Origin: an uncultured Clostridia bacterium
GTDB taxonomy: Bacteria > Bacillota_A > Clostridia > Christensenellales > Aristaeellaceae
Assembly: GCA_947165745.1 (NCBI GenBank)
Contig: CAMVBO010000114.1
Location: 1 to 6,199, forward strand
Length of the DNA: 6,199 bases
Reading direction: 5' to 3'
This document shows, piece by piece, positions 1 to 6,199 of this stretch; positions within the stretch are counted from its first letter, which is position 1, and each line of letters starts with the position of its first letter. The translations under genes and the position numbers were made by a program. The notes beneath the pieces are model-generated. The model had not been told where the DNA came from. It was given only the letters and a program-made list of their open reading frames with translations, and searched no databases.

Positions 1-1208
1 GCATCGTCGGCGCGATGGCGGAAGCCAACGATCAGAAGCCCGTCATCTGGTTCAACCGTCAGCCCTCCAACTCCACCACCGGTGAGCTGGACATGGACGC
101 CCTGACCTTCAACGGCAAGACCTATTATGTCGGCTTCGACGCCAAGCAGGGCGCTGAGCTGCAGGGTCAGATGATCGTGGATTACCTGCTGGCCCATGGC
201 GAAGGCCTGGACCGCAATGGCGACGGCATCATCGGCTACGTGCTGTGCATCGGCGACGTCGGCCACAATGACTCCATCGCCCGCACCCGTGGCGCCCGCA
301 AGGCCCTGGGCACCGCCATCCCGGATGCCGCTCAGAGCAAGACCGCGATCGAGACGATCGACGATGTCGATTCCACCCCGATCGGCACCAACCTGGACGG
401 CACCGCCGAGCACGTGCAGGACGGCTCCATCGAAATCGATGGCACCACCTACATCGTGCGTGAGCTGGCCTCCCAGGAGATGAAGAACGGCTCCGGCGCG
501 ACCTGGGACGCCCCCACCGCCGCCAACGCCATCATCGCCTGGAGCGGCGCCTTCGGCGATCAGATCGACGTGGTCGTCTCCAACAACGACGGCATGGGCA
601 TGGCCGCCTTCAACGGCTGGTCCATGGAGAACGGCGTTCCCACCTTCGGCTATGATGCCAACAGCGACGCCGTGGCCGCCATCGCGGACGGCTACTGCGG
701 CACCATCTCCCAGAACGCCGACGTGCAGGCCTATCTGACGCTGCGCACCCTGCGCAACGCGCTGGACGACGCCGACATCATGGTGGGCATCAGCACCCCC
801 GACGCCGCCGGCAACGTTCTGAGCGACGACCTGTACTACTATGACGACGCCACCCGCTGCTTCTACGCCCTGAACGGCGCCGTGACCGCGGACAACTACG
901 AGGCTTTCCTGGATGCCACCGCCGCCAACCCCGCCTTCAGCAACCAGCTGAGCGAGGAGGATGCCGCCACCAAGAAGGTGTGGCTGAGCATCTACAACAG
1001 CGCCGACAACTTCCTGAACGCCACCTATGTGCCGCAGCTGAAGAACTACGCGGCGGCCATGAACCTGGATGTGGAGTACGTCCTGGGCGACGGCCAGACC
1101 GAAGCCAACCTGATCGACCGTCTGGGCAATCCCGGCGAGTACGACGGCTTCGCCATCAACATGGTCAAGACCGACAACGCGAATTCCTACCTGGCCAAGC
1201 TGATGTAA
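1..1208 (+). CDS. mglB: Galactose/methyl-galactoside ABC transporter substrate-binding protein, MglB-like (5' partial)
   Basis: Binds sugar outside the membrane and delivers it to the MglA-MglC importer. The frame is open to the left edge (first full codon at 3), so the Met at 15 is internal and the signal peptide and most of the N-terminal lobe are missing. Residues are counted from that Met. The stretch VIWFNRQPS (10-18) matches E. coli VVFFNKEPS. The loop D66-x-N68-x-D70-G resembles the E. coli calcium site (D134, N136, D138), but the Gln142 equivalent is Gly74 and Glu205 is Asp185. H84, D86, R90, W164, N191 and D214 match E. coli sugar contacts H152, D154, R158, W183, N211 and D236. About 40 extra residues lie near 115-158, as I recall for Firmicutes homologues. 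The usual fold ends near residue 300; residues 321-397 then resemble the family's own N-terminal subdomain. The family call is strong; glucose/galactose specificity is inferred. It is the first visible gene of the operon. Confidence 0.92.
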   Translation, partial: IVGAMAEANDQKPVIWFNRQPSNSTTGELDMDALTFNGKTYYVGFDAKQGAELQGQMIVDYLLAHGEGLDRNGDGIIGYVLCIGDVGHNDSIARTRGARKALGTAIPDAAQSKTAIETIDDVDSTPIGTNLDGTAEHVQDGSIEIDGTTYIVRELASQEMKNGSGATWDAPTAANAIIAWSGAFGDQIDVVVSNNDGMGMAAFNGWSMENGVPTFGYDANSDAVAAIADGYCGTISQNADVQAYLTLRTLRNALDDADIMVGISTPDAAGNVLSDDLYYYDDATRCFYALNGAVTADNYEAFLDATAANPAFSNQLSEEDAATKKVWLSIYNSADNFLNATYVPQLKNYAAAMNLDVEYVLGDGQTEANLIDRLGNPGEYDGFAINMVKTDNANSYLAKLM

Positions 1209-1211
1209 TGA

Positions 1212-1234
1212 TCTGAAACCCATTCCGGTTCAGA
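1212..1234 (+). other. Intergenic hairpin 1 after mglB
   Basis: TCTGAA (1212-1217) pairs with TTCAGA (1229-1234). Beyond a bulged A at 1218, CC pairs with GG, around a six-base loop (1221-1226). It begins four bases after the mglB stop codon. No T-run follows, so it is more likely an RNA 3'-end stabilising element than a terminator. Its function is inferred from position. Confidence 0.5.
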
Positions 1235-1238
1235 GGAC

Positions 1239-1270
1239 GGGTCATCAGGTGATCCCTCGCCTGATGGCCC
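1239..1270 (+). promoter_or_regulatory. Intergenic hairpin 2 between mglB and mglA, possible attenuator or mRNA stabiliser
   Basis: Bases 1239-1249 pair with 1260-1270 in an 11-bp stem with one G-U wobble (1242/1267) around a ten-base loop. The bases that follow (TATCTCTATG) are only mildly T-rich, so full termination is doubtful. Partial termination, or protection of the upstream mglB message from 3' decay, would give more binding protein than MglA and MglC, a common arrangement in ABC importer operons. The stem is seen directly; the regulatory role is inference. Confidence 0.6.
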
Positions 1271-1298
1271 TATCTCTATGACGGGAAGAAGCTGCTAT

Positions 1299-1307
1299 AA
1301 AGGCGGG
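1299..1307 (+). promoter_or_regulatory. Ribosome binding site that decides the mglA start
   Basis: The purine-rich AAAGGCGGG lies nine bases before the ATG at 1317, a normal spacing. It directly abuts the ATG at 1308, which is too close, and it lies downstream of the ATG at 1278. It therefore favours 1317 as the start. The C in the core makes it imperfect, consistent with moderate translation. Confidence 0.6.
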
Positions 1308-1316
1308 ATGACAAAA

Positions 1317-2825
1317 ATGGCAGAACAGCAAGCAAGAAATATTCTGTCGATCCGTGGTATGTGCAAATCCTTCGGACGAAACCGCGTACTGGATCACATC
1401 AACATGGATGTCAAGGAAGGCACCATCATGGGGCTGATGGGCGAAAACGGCGCCGGCAAGTCAACGATGATGAAGTGCCTGTTCGGCACCTATCAGAAGG
1501 ACGAGGGCACGATCCTCCTGGACGGCAGGGAGGTCAACTTCTCCGGCCCCAAGGACGCGCTGGAAAACGGCGTGGCCATGGTGCACCAGGAACTGAACCA
1601 GTGCCTGGAGCGCAATGTGCTGGACAACCTGTTCCTGGGCCGCTATCCGCTGACGCCCCTGGGCATGGTGGATGAAGCCCGTATGAAGAACGAAGCGTCG
1701 GATCTGTTCCGCAAGCTGAACATGACCGTGAACCTCACCGCGCCCATGAAGACCATGTCGGTCTCCGCGCGCCAGATGGTGGAGATTGCCAAGGCCATCT
1801 CCTACAACGCCAAGCTCATCGTGCTGGACGAGCCCACGTCCTCGCTGACAGTGCGCGAGGTGGCCAAGCTTTTCGAAATGATGCGGAACCTGAAGGCCCA
1901 GGGCATCTCCATGGTCTACATCTCCCACAAGATGGACGAGATCTTTGAAATCTGCGATGAGATCTCGGTGCTGCGCGACGGCAAGATGGTGCTGACCAAG
2001 CGGACGCAGGACACGGACATGAACGAGCTGATCGCCGCGATGGTCGGCCGCGCGCTGGACAACCGCTTCCCGCCCGTGGACAACACCCCCGGCGACGTGG
2101 TGCTCTCCGTTCAGCACCTCACCACCAAATTCGCCCCGAACCTGAAGGACATTTCCTTCGACGTGCGCGAGGGTGAGATCTTCGGCCTCTATGGCCTGGT
2201 GGGCGCCGGGCGGTCGGAGCTGCTGGAGACCATATTCGGCGTGCGCACCCGCGCGGCCGGGCGCGTTTACTATAACGGCCGGCTGATGAACTTCGCCAGC
2301 TCCAAGGACGCCATGGACCACGGCTTCGCCATGATCACGGAGGAGCGCAAGTCCACCGGCCTGTTCCTGGAGGGCGACCTCACCTTCAACACCACCATCA
2401 CCAACCTGTCCCACTACTACACAGGCATTGCGCTGTCGAAGGACAAGATGGTGAAGGCCACCGCCAACGAAATCAACATCATGCACACCAAGTGCATGGG
2501 TCCCTCCGACTCCATCACGGCGCTGTCGGGCGGAAACCAGCAAAAGGTCATATTCGGGAAGTGGCTCGAACGCGACCCCGCCGTCTTCCTGATGGACGAG
2601 CCCACGCGAGGCATTGATGTCGGCGCCAAGTATGAAATCTATGAGTTGATCATCAAAATGGCAAAGATGGGCAAGACGATCATCGTCGTCTCCTCGGAAA
2701 TGCCGGAAATCCTGGGCATCACCAACCGCATCGGCGTCATGTCCAACGGTCGGCTCGCCGGCATCGTCGACACCAGGCAGACCAACCAGGAAGAACTGCT
2801 GCGTCTGAGCGCGAAGTATCTGTAA
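1317..2825 (+). CDS. mglA: Galactose/methyl-galactoside import ATP-binding protein MglA
   Basis: Cytoplasmic ATPase of the Mgl importer with two fused nucleotide-binding domains; hydrolyses ATP to drive sugar through MglC. From the ATG at 1317 it has 502 residues, close to E. coli MglA. Domain 1: Walker A GENGAGKST at about 42-50, degenerate signature SVSARQ near 148-153, Walker B LIVLDEPTS at 167-175, switch His in YISHKM near 202-207. Domain 2: degenerate Walker A GLVGAGRSE at 293-301, with Arg in place of the catalytic Lys as is usual for this sugar-importer family, intact signature LSGGNQQK at 403-410, and Walker B FLMDEPTRGID at 424-434. Only one site is thus expected to be fully competent. 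VDNTPGDV and SSEMPEILGIT closely match E. coli MglA rather than RbsA. I chose 1317 over 1278 because 1278 has no Shine-Dalgarno and would add 13 residues unlike the family. The gene is 108 bases after mglB and 14 before mglC. Confidence 0.95.
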   Translation: MAEQQARNILSIRGMCKSFGRNRVLDHINMDVKEGTIMGLMGENGAGKSTMMKCLFGTYQKDEGTILLDGREVNFSGPKDALENGVAMVHQELNQCLERNVLDNLFLGRYPLTPLGMVDEARMKNEASDLFRKLNMTVNLTAPMKTMSVSARQMVEIAKAISYNAKLIVLDEPTSSLTVREVAKLFEMMRNLKAQGISMVYISHKMDEIFEICDEISVLRDGKMVLTKRTQDTDMNELIAAMVGRALDNRFPPVDNTPGDVVLSVQHLTTKFAPNLKDISFDVREGEIFGLYGLVGAGRSELLETIFGVRTRAAGRVYYNGRLMNFASSKDAMDHGFAMITEERKSTGLFLEGDLTFNTTITNLSHYYTGIALSKDKMVKATANEINIMHTKCMGPSDSITALSGGNQQKVIFGKWLERDPAVFLMDEPTRGIDVGAKYEIYELIIKMAKMGKTIIVVSSEMPEILGITNRIGVMSNGRLAGIVDTRQTNQEELLRLSAKYL

Positions 2826-2827
2826 TT

Positions 2828-2833
2828 GGAGGG
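2828..2833 (+). promoter_or_regulatory. Strong Shine-Dalgarno for mglC
   Basis: GGAGGG sits six bases before the ATG at 2840 and three after the mglA stop codon. It firmly supports 2840 as the mglC start, and so supports the long N-terminal extension as translated protein rather than a misread upstream frame. Confidence 0.85.
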
Positions 2834-2839
2834 AACACA

Positions 2840-4495
2840 ATGGCAAATGACAAGAGAATCCTCTCCGTGGAAGAGGAGCAGAGGCTGCTCGCCCCCATTG
2901 ACGAGCATGTGGGCGCGATTCAGGAAAAGATCAACGCGCTGCGCAAGGACGGCACCGACCGGGTGATCGCCCTGACGAACCACATGGCCATCGTGCGCGA
3001 AAACGCCAACTACACCAAGGGCGAAAAGGCCAACATGATCGCCGCCGACCAGAAGGCCGTGGCGGAGGCCAAGGCCGTGGAGGCCGGCAACAAGGGCCAG
3101 GTCAAGAACCTGATCGACGAGGCCGTCAAGTATCTGGACGCCAACTATGATTCAGCCTACTACAGCAAGGTGGTCACTTCCTGCGCCGCCCAGAAGGAGG
3201 CCGAGCAGGCCCGCTACGCCGAAGAGCTGGCCCAGATGAAGAAGCAGCACGAGGCGGATCTATCAAAGCTGACCAGTGCCGAGGAGATCAAGGACGAAAA
3301 ATACGTCTTCAAGAACAAGCTGTTCGACGCCAAGCTGAAGCATGATTCCACCCTGCAGGAGATCAAGGACCGGCAGCACGACGCCTTCACCCACCGCTAC
3401 CACCTGATCGACCTGCTGCGCTTGTCGAAGTTCAGCTTCGCCGAGAAACAGAAGCAGAAGTGGGAAAACTACAAGTACACCTTCAACATCAAGCAGTTCC
3501 TGCTGAACAACGGCCTTTACATCGCCATCGTGTTTGTCTTTGTGCTGCTGTGCGTGCTGGCGCCCATCGTGAAGAACACGCAGCTGCTGACGATGAACAA
3601 CGTGTTGAACATCCTGCAGGCGGCCTCGCCGCGCATGTTCCTGGCGCTGGGCGTCGGCGGTCTGATTCTGCTGGGCGGCACGGACCTGTCCGTGGGCCGC
3701 ATGGTGGGCACCACGATGGTGCTCTCCACCATGATCATGCACAAGGGCATCAACACCGGCATGCTGTTCGGCAAGGTGTTCGATTTCTCCACCCTGCCGG
3801 TGGGCGTGCGCATGATCCTGGCGCTGGTGATCTGCTGCTGCATCACCACGGCGTTCTCGTCGCTGGCCGGCTTCTTCACCGCGCGGTTCAAGATCCACCC
3901 GTTCATTTCCACCATGGCCAACATGCTGATGATGTTCGGTTTGATGACCTTCGCCACCAAGGGCGTGTCCTTCGGCGCGATCGAGCTGTCGATTCCCAAG
4001 ATGATCATCCCGAAGATCGGCGGCCAGTTCCCGTCCATCATCCTGTGGGCGGTCGCGATCATCATCGTGATGTACTTCATCTGGAACAAGACCAAGCTGG
4101 GCAAGAATATGTACGCCGTGGGCGGCAACCAGGAGGCCGCCGCCGTGTCGGGCATCTCGGTGTTCAAGGTGACCATCATCACCTTCATCATCGCCGGCAT
4201 CCTCTACGGCTTCGGCTCCTGGCTGGAGTGCATCCGCATGGTCGGCTCCGGCTCCGCTTCCTATGGCCAGGGCTGGGAGACCGACGCCATCGCGGCCTGC
4301 GTCGTGGGCGGCATCTCCTTCAAGGGCGGCATCGGCAAGATCCAGGGCATCGTCGTTGGCGTGCTGATCTTCACAGCGCTCACCTACTCGATGACGATCC
4401 TGGGCGTGGACACCAACCTGCAGTTCGTGTTCTCCGGCATCATCATACTGTCCGCCGTGACCATCGACTGCCTGAAGTACGTGCAGAAGAAGTAA
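2840..4495 (+). CDS. mglC: Galactose/methyl-galactoside ABC transporter permease MglC with long N-terminal extension
   Basis: Membrane pore of the Mgl importer; 551 residues against about 336 in E. coli. Residues 1 to about 222 form a charged extension rich in Glu, Lys, Ala and Gln with no membrane segment or signal peptide. About 117-185 looks like one or more long amphipathic or coiled-coil helices. The MglC-like core starts with a membrane helix at about 225-244 and runs to the end with 8-10 hydrophobic segments. Diagnostic stretches are GGTDLSVGR (279-287), HPFISTMANML (353-363), the cytoplasmic ATPase-coupling loop around NKTKLGKNMYAVGGNQEAA (416-434) and DAIAACVVGGISFKGG (482-497), then a terminal LKYVQKK like E. 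coli LKYARKK. Composition is similar throughout, so the extension does not look like a recent insertion or frame error. Core identity is firm; the role of the extension is unknown. It is the last gene of the operon and is followed by a terminator. Confidence 0.94.
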   Translation: MANDKRILSVEEEQRLLAPIDEHVGAIQEKINALRKDGTDRVIALTNHMAIVRENANYTKGEKANMIAADQKAVAEAKAVEAGNKGQVKNLIDEAVKYLDANYDSAYYSKVVTSCAAQKEAEQARYAEELAQMKKQHEADLSKLTSAEEIKDEKYVFKNKLFDAKLKHDSTLQEIKDRQHDAFTHRYHLIDLLRLSKFSFAEKQKQKWENYKYTFNIKQFLLNNGLYIAIVFVFVLLCVLAPIVKNTQLLTMNNVLNILQAASPRMFLALGVGGLILLGGTDLSVGRMVGTTMVLSTMIMHKGINTGMLFGKVFDFSTLPVGVRMILALVICCCITTAFSSLAGFFTARFKIHPFISTMANMLMMFGLMTFATKGVSFGAIELSIPKMIIPKIGGQFPSIILWAVAIIIVMYFIWNKTKLGKNMYAVGGNQEAAAVSGISVFKVTIITFIIAGILYGFGSWLECIRMVGSGSASYGQGWETDAIAACVVGGISFKGGIGKIQGIVVGVLIFTALTYSMTILGVDTNLQFVFSGIIILSAVTIDCLKYVQKK

Positions 4496-4518
4496 GCGGT
4501 ATAACGACACGGCATTAA

Positions 4519-4555
4519 GAGGCGCCCCGCCATTCGGCGGGGCGCCTCGCGTTTA
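4519..4555 (+). terminator. Rho-independent-like terminator, probably bidirectional
   Basis: Bases 4519-4531 and 4536-4548 form a perfect 13-bp, almost all G/C stem around the four-base loop ATTC, followed by GCGTTTAT. It starts 23 bases after the mglC stop codon and lies between converging genes. On the minus strand the stem is followed by TTAATG, so it may also serve the permease gene. The T-tracts are short on both sides, but the stem is very stable. Confidence 0.85.
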
Positions 4556-4573
4556 TCGACCGTTTGCCTCAAG

Positions 4574-4594
4574 GGCGTTCATCCATTCAACGCC
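4574..4594 (-). other. Small hairpin just downstream of the minus-strand permease gene
   Basis: GGCGTT (4574-4579) pairs with AACGCC (4589-4594) in a six-bp stem with a nine-base loop. It lies 19 bases beyond the permease stop codon in that gene's direction and has no T-run. It may add to 3'-end structure of the minus-strand message, or it may be chance. Confidence 0.3.
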
Positions 4595-4612
4595 GGCTTG
4601 CGAAACGCGCGC

Positions 4613-6145
4613 CTATGCCTCTTCGTCGGCCCCGGGTTCTTCAGCTTCCGGCTCCCCGGCGGCTTCGATTCCCTGAGCGCGGGATTCGTCGTGCCGCTTG
4701 AGGAACAGCCGCTGGATGCTCACCATCACGCACAGGGCAATGAACACCACCAGCAGCAATATCGGCCCCTCCAGCGTCAGCGTCTCGCGGACCAGCTGCA
4801 CGTTCTCCGCGGCCATCAGCCGCTTGCCCAGCCACATCAGCGCCGCGTACAGCAGCAGCGCGAACAGCACCACGCCCGTGGCCGACGCGCTTTCCCTGAT
4901 GGCCGTGCGGGAGCGGGCCACGGTGCGCAGGTAGAACATGAAGCCCAGCAGGCACCACAGCGACAGCAGCAGGAACGCGTCCGCGCTCATGGTCTCCAGG
5001 GCCGTGAGCTTGGGAATCAGCTGCACGATGCCGAAGGCCACGGAGAGCACCAGGCCCAGGATGCCCGTCACGGCAAACAGCCGCCTGCCGGTCTTGCGCG
5101 CCAGCTTCCAGGCGGAGGCGGAGGTATAGCCGAAGCCGATGATCGCGCCCAGGGAGGTGAGCTCCATGAAGCAGGCCAGCGCGCTGCGCCCGAATATGGA
5201 AATGACGATGGACACCAGCATGATGAACAGTATGCTGTAGGTCGTGCCCTCGAACTTTTTGGAAAGTATGTTATCCTCCGCCATCGTGGAGAGCACGCGG
5301 GTGGTGGCGCGGTAGGCCGCGATCATGCCCGTCAGTATGGCCGCCAGCGCCGCGACGGCCATGATCAGCAGGCCGCCGGTACCCAGTGCCGCCTGGGCGG
5401 CGTAGAAGGTGGGTGCCGCGGGAATGCCGTCCAGGTTGGCCAGGTCGGCGATGTAGGCCGGCCAGGAGGCATAGCCGTCCGGCACGGCGCTGATGCTCAC
5501 GAGCGTCAGCGCGGCGTACACCAGGCCGCTCACCACGATCGCCGCGAGGATGATCCAATGGGACCGGCGCACACTGAAGTCAAAGTGGGCGGTTTCCAGG
5601 GAGATGACCTCGAATCCCACAAAGGCCCATGGCGCCAGCATCACGATGGAGAAGATGCCGAAGAACCTGCCGCCGCCCTGGGTGCCGAAGGCGCTTTCCA
5701 GGCCGCTCAGATTCAACTTGGGCAGGCAGACCGCCGCAATGACCAAAACGCACACCAGCATGACCACCGCCAGTATGGTCTGCAGCCGCTGCAACAGGGG
5801 TTTGGCGTTGATGAACAGCAGGGCGATCACGGCCAGCGCCACGATGGAAGCCCCGACCTCGCCCATGAAGATGTGATTCCCGGCAATCTCGTAGGCATAG
5901 TAGCCGATCTGCAATCGCCTGCCGAACACCATGCGGATGACCAGGAACAGCGAAGTGGCGTTCATAAACAGCACCGTGAGATAGGACAGGGAGAGGAACC
6001 AGGCGCACAGGAACGCGTGATCCCTGCCGAAGGCCTCCTTCGTGTAGGCATACACGCCGCCGGTGCCCGGCCTGCGCCGCATCAGGAAGAAGAAGTTGGC
6101 GCCGATGACCAGCATGATCGCCACGCTGATGGCAATGGCGATCAT
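4613..6145 (-). CDS. APC-superfamily permease-like membrane protein, apparently lacking TM1
   Basis: Related to amino acid/polyamine/organocation transporters of the inner membrane; substrate unknown. From the ATG at 6145 it has 510 residues and about 12 hydrophobic segments. It opens inside what should be TM2, followed by RRRPGTGGVYAYTKEAFG (23-40), the family's PxGGxYxYxxxxFG element after TM2. Other APC-like parts are the TM6-like FVGFEVISLE (175-184) and the TM8-exit stretch RVLSTMAEDNILS (283-295), like the usual RvlyamArDGxLP. TM1 with its usual Gly-rich GxG motif is absent. The start has no Shine-Dalgarno, and in-frame stops lie 28-36 bases upstream, suggesting a 5' truncation or frameshift. 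Two helices (about 423-440 and 460-480) flank a short extracytoplasmic loop, then a tail rich in Glu and Ala (about 491-510) ends the protein. It converges on mglC. The family call is fairly sure; whether the gene is functional is open. Confidence 0.75.
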   Translation of the reverse strand: MIAIAISVAIMLVIGANFFFLMRRRPGTGGVYAYTKEAFGRDHAFLCAWFLSLSYLTVLFMNATSLFLVIRMVFGRRLQIGYYAYEIAGNHIFMGEVGASIVALAVIALLFINAKPLLQRLQTILAVVMLVCVLVIAAVCLPKLNLSGLESAFGTQGGGRFFGIFSIVMLAPWAFVGFEVISLETAHFDFSVRRSHWIILAAIVVSGLVYAALTLVSISAVPDGYASWPAYIADLANLDGIPAAPTFYAAQAALGTGGLLIMAVAALAAILTGMIAAYRATTRVLSTMAEDNILSKKFEGTTYSILFIMLVSIVISIFGRSALACFMELTSLGAIIGFGYTSASAWKLARKTGRRLFAVTGILGLVLSVAFGIVQLIPKLTALETMSADAFLLLSLWCLLGFMFYLRTVARSRTAIRESASATGVVLFALLLYAALMWLGKRLMAAENVQLVRETLTLEGPILLLVVFIALCVMVSIQRLFLKRHDESRAQGIEAAGEPEAEEPGADEEA

Positions 6146-6199
6146 GGCGTACGCTGCTGATATGATGAAACGTCAGAGCTAATGCAGTTCGTAGATACC
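6146..6199. other. AT-richer segment upstream of the permease start, with in-frame stops
   Basis: About 45% GC over the last 49 bases against roughly 60% in the rest of the window. Read on the minus strand in the permease frame it has TAG at 6181-6179 and TGA at 6175-6173. From there to the ATG at 6145 the frame is open, and the residues RFIISAAYA could pass for the end of a TM1-TM2 loop. No Shine-Dalgarno or convincing promoter was seen. The other two minus-strand frames show no recognisable TM1. It may be a leader, a break point, or sequence error near a contig end. Confidence 0.45.

Noticed and set aside
1239..1280. Full rho-independent terminator separating mglB from mglA
   Set aside because: The stem is good but no T-run follows, and mglA and mglC need mglB for a working importer, so complete termination here is unlikely.
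1278..1316. Upstream ATG codons at 1278 and 1308 as mglA starts
   Set aside because: The one at 1278 has no Shine-Dalgarno and lies just past the second hairpin. The one at 1308 touches the purine-rich site. The ATG at 1317 has proper spacing and gives a family-like N-terminus.
1461..2846. Long open frame of 461 codons on the minus strand opposite mglA
   Set aside because: Its translation is rich in His, Gly, Val and Asp with no recognisable domain. It arises because the C/G-ending codons of mglA leave few stops on the complementary strand.
3263..4510. Open frame of 415 codons on the minus strand opposite mglC
   Set aside because: The His/Asp/Gln-rich, low-complexity translation is typical of a shadow of a high-GC membrane gene. 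It would also run through the mglC coding region, which is certain.
3460..4518. Plus-strand open frame of 352 codons overlapping mglC in another frame
   Set aside because: The His/Arg/Gly-rich translation without hydrophobic segments or homology is a frame shadow of mglC.
4598..6160. Open frame of 520 codons on the plus strand opposite the permease
   Set aside because: The translation is packed with His, Gln, Arg and Gly with no domain. The minus-strand reading gives clear membrane helices and APC motifs, so this is a shadow. It would also begin immediately after a terminator.
6146..6199. Promoter for the permease gene in the AT-richer end
   Set aside because: I found no pair of -35 and -10 elements with sensible spacing and no ribosome site before 6145, so a promoter call cannot be supported.

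Overview
The window holds two convergent units of high-GC (roughly 60% by eye) bacterial DNA. Codon use is strongly biased to C/G-ending codons. The plus-strand proteins resemble the enlarged Firmicutes-type versions of the E. coli Mgl transporter. I infer a high-GC member of the Clostridia, perhaps gut-associated, but no marker gene here fixes the taxonomy.

Layout. (1) Positions 1-4495, plus strand: an mglB-mglA-mglC operon for an ABC importer of galactose / methyl-galactoside type sugars. The substrate-binding protein is cut by the left window edge. A 108-base spacer with two RNA hairpins follows, then the double-ATPase MglA, then the permease MglC 14 bases further on with a strong Shine-Dalgarno. 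(2) Positions 4496-4612: a short intergenic region with a perfect 13-bp GC-rich hairpin that probably terminates transcription from both sides. (3) Positions 4613-6145, minus strand: an APC-superfamily permease-like membrane protein that appears to lack its first transmembrane helix. In-frame stops lie just upstream in the last 54 bases, which are AT-richer.

How the genes work together: the extracytoplasmic MglB-like protein would bind the sugar and deliver it to the MglC pore, and MglA would hydrolyse ATP to drive import. The APC protein is a separate convergent gene with no evident link to sugar uptake.

Three points stand out. The sugar-binding protein carries a C-terminal tail that looks like a second copy of the family's own N-terminal subdomain, with the equivalents of the sugar-contacting residues. 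MglC carries about 220 residues of charged, helical, cytoplasmic N-terminal extension absent from E. coli MglC. The APC protein is either 5'-truncated or frameshifted. No CRISPR array, RNA gene, insertion sequence or clearly novel multi-gene system was seen.
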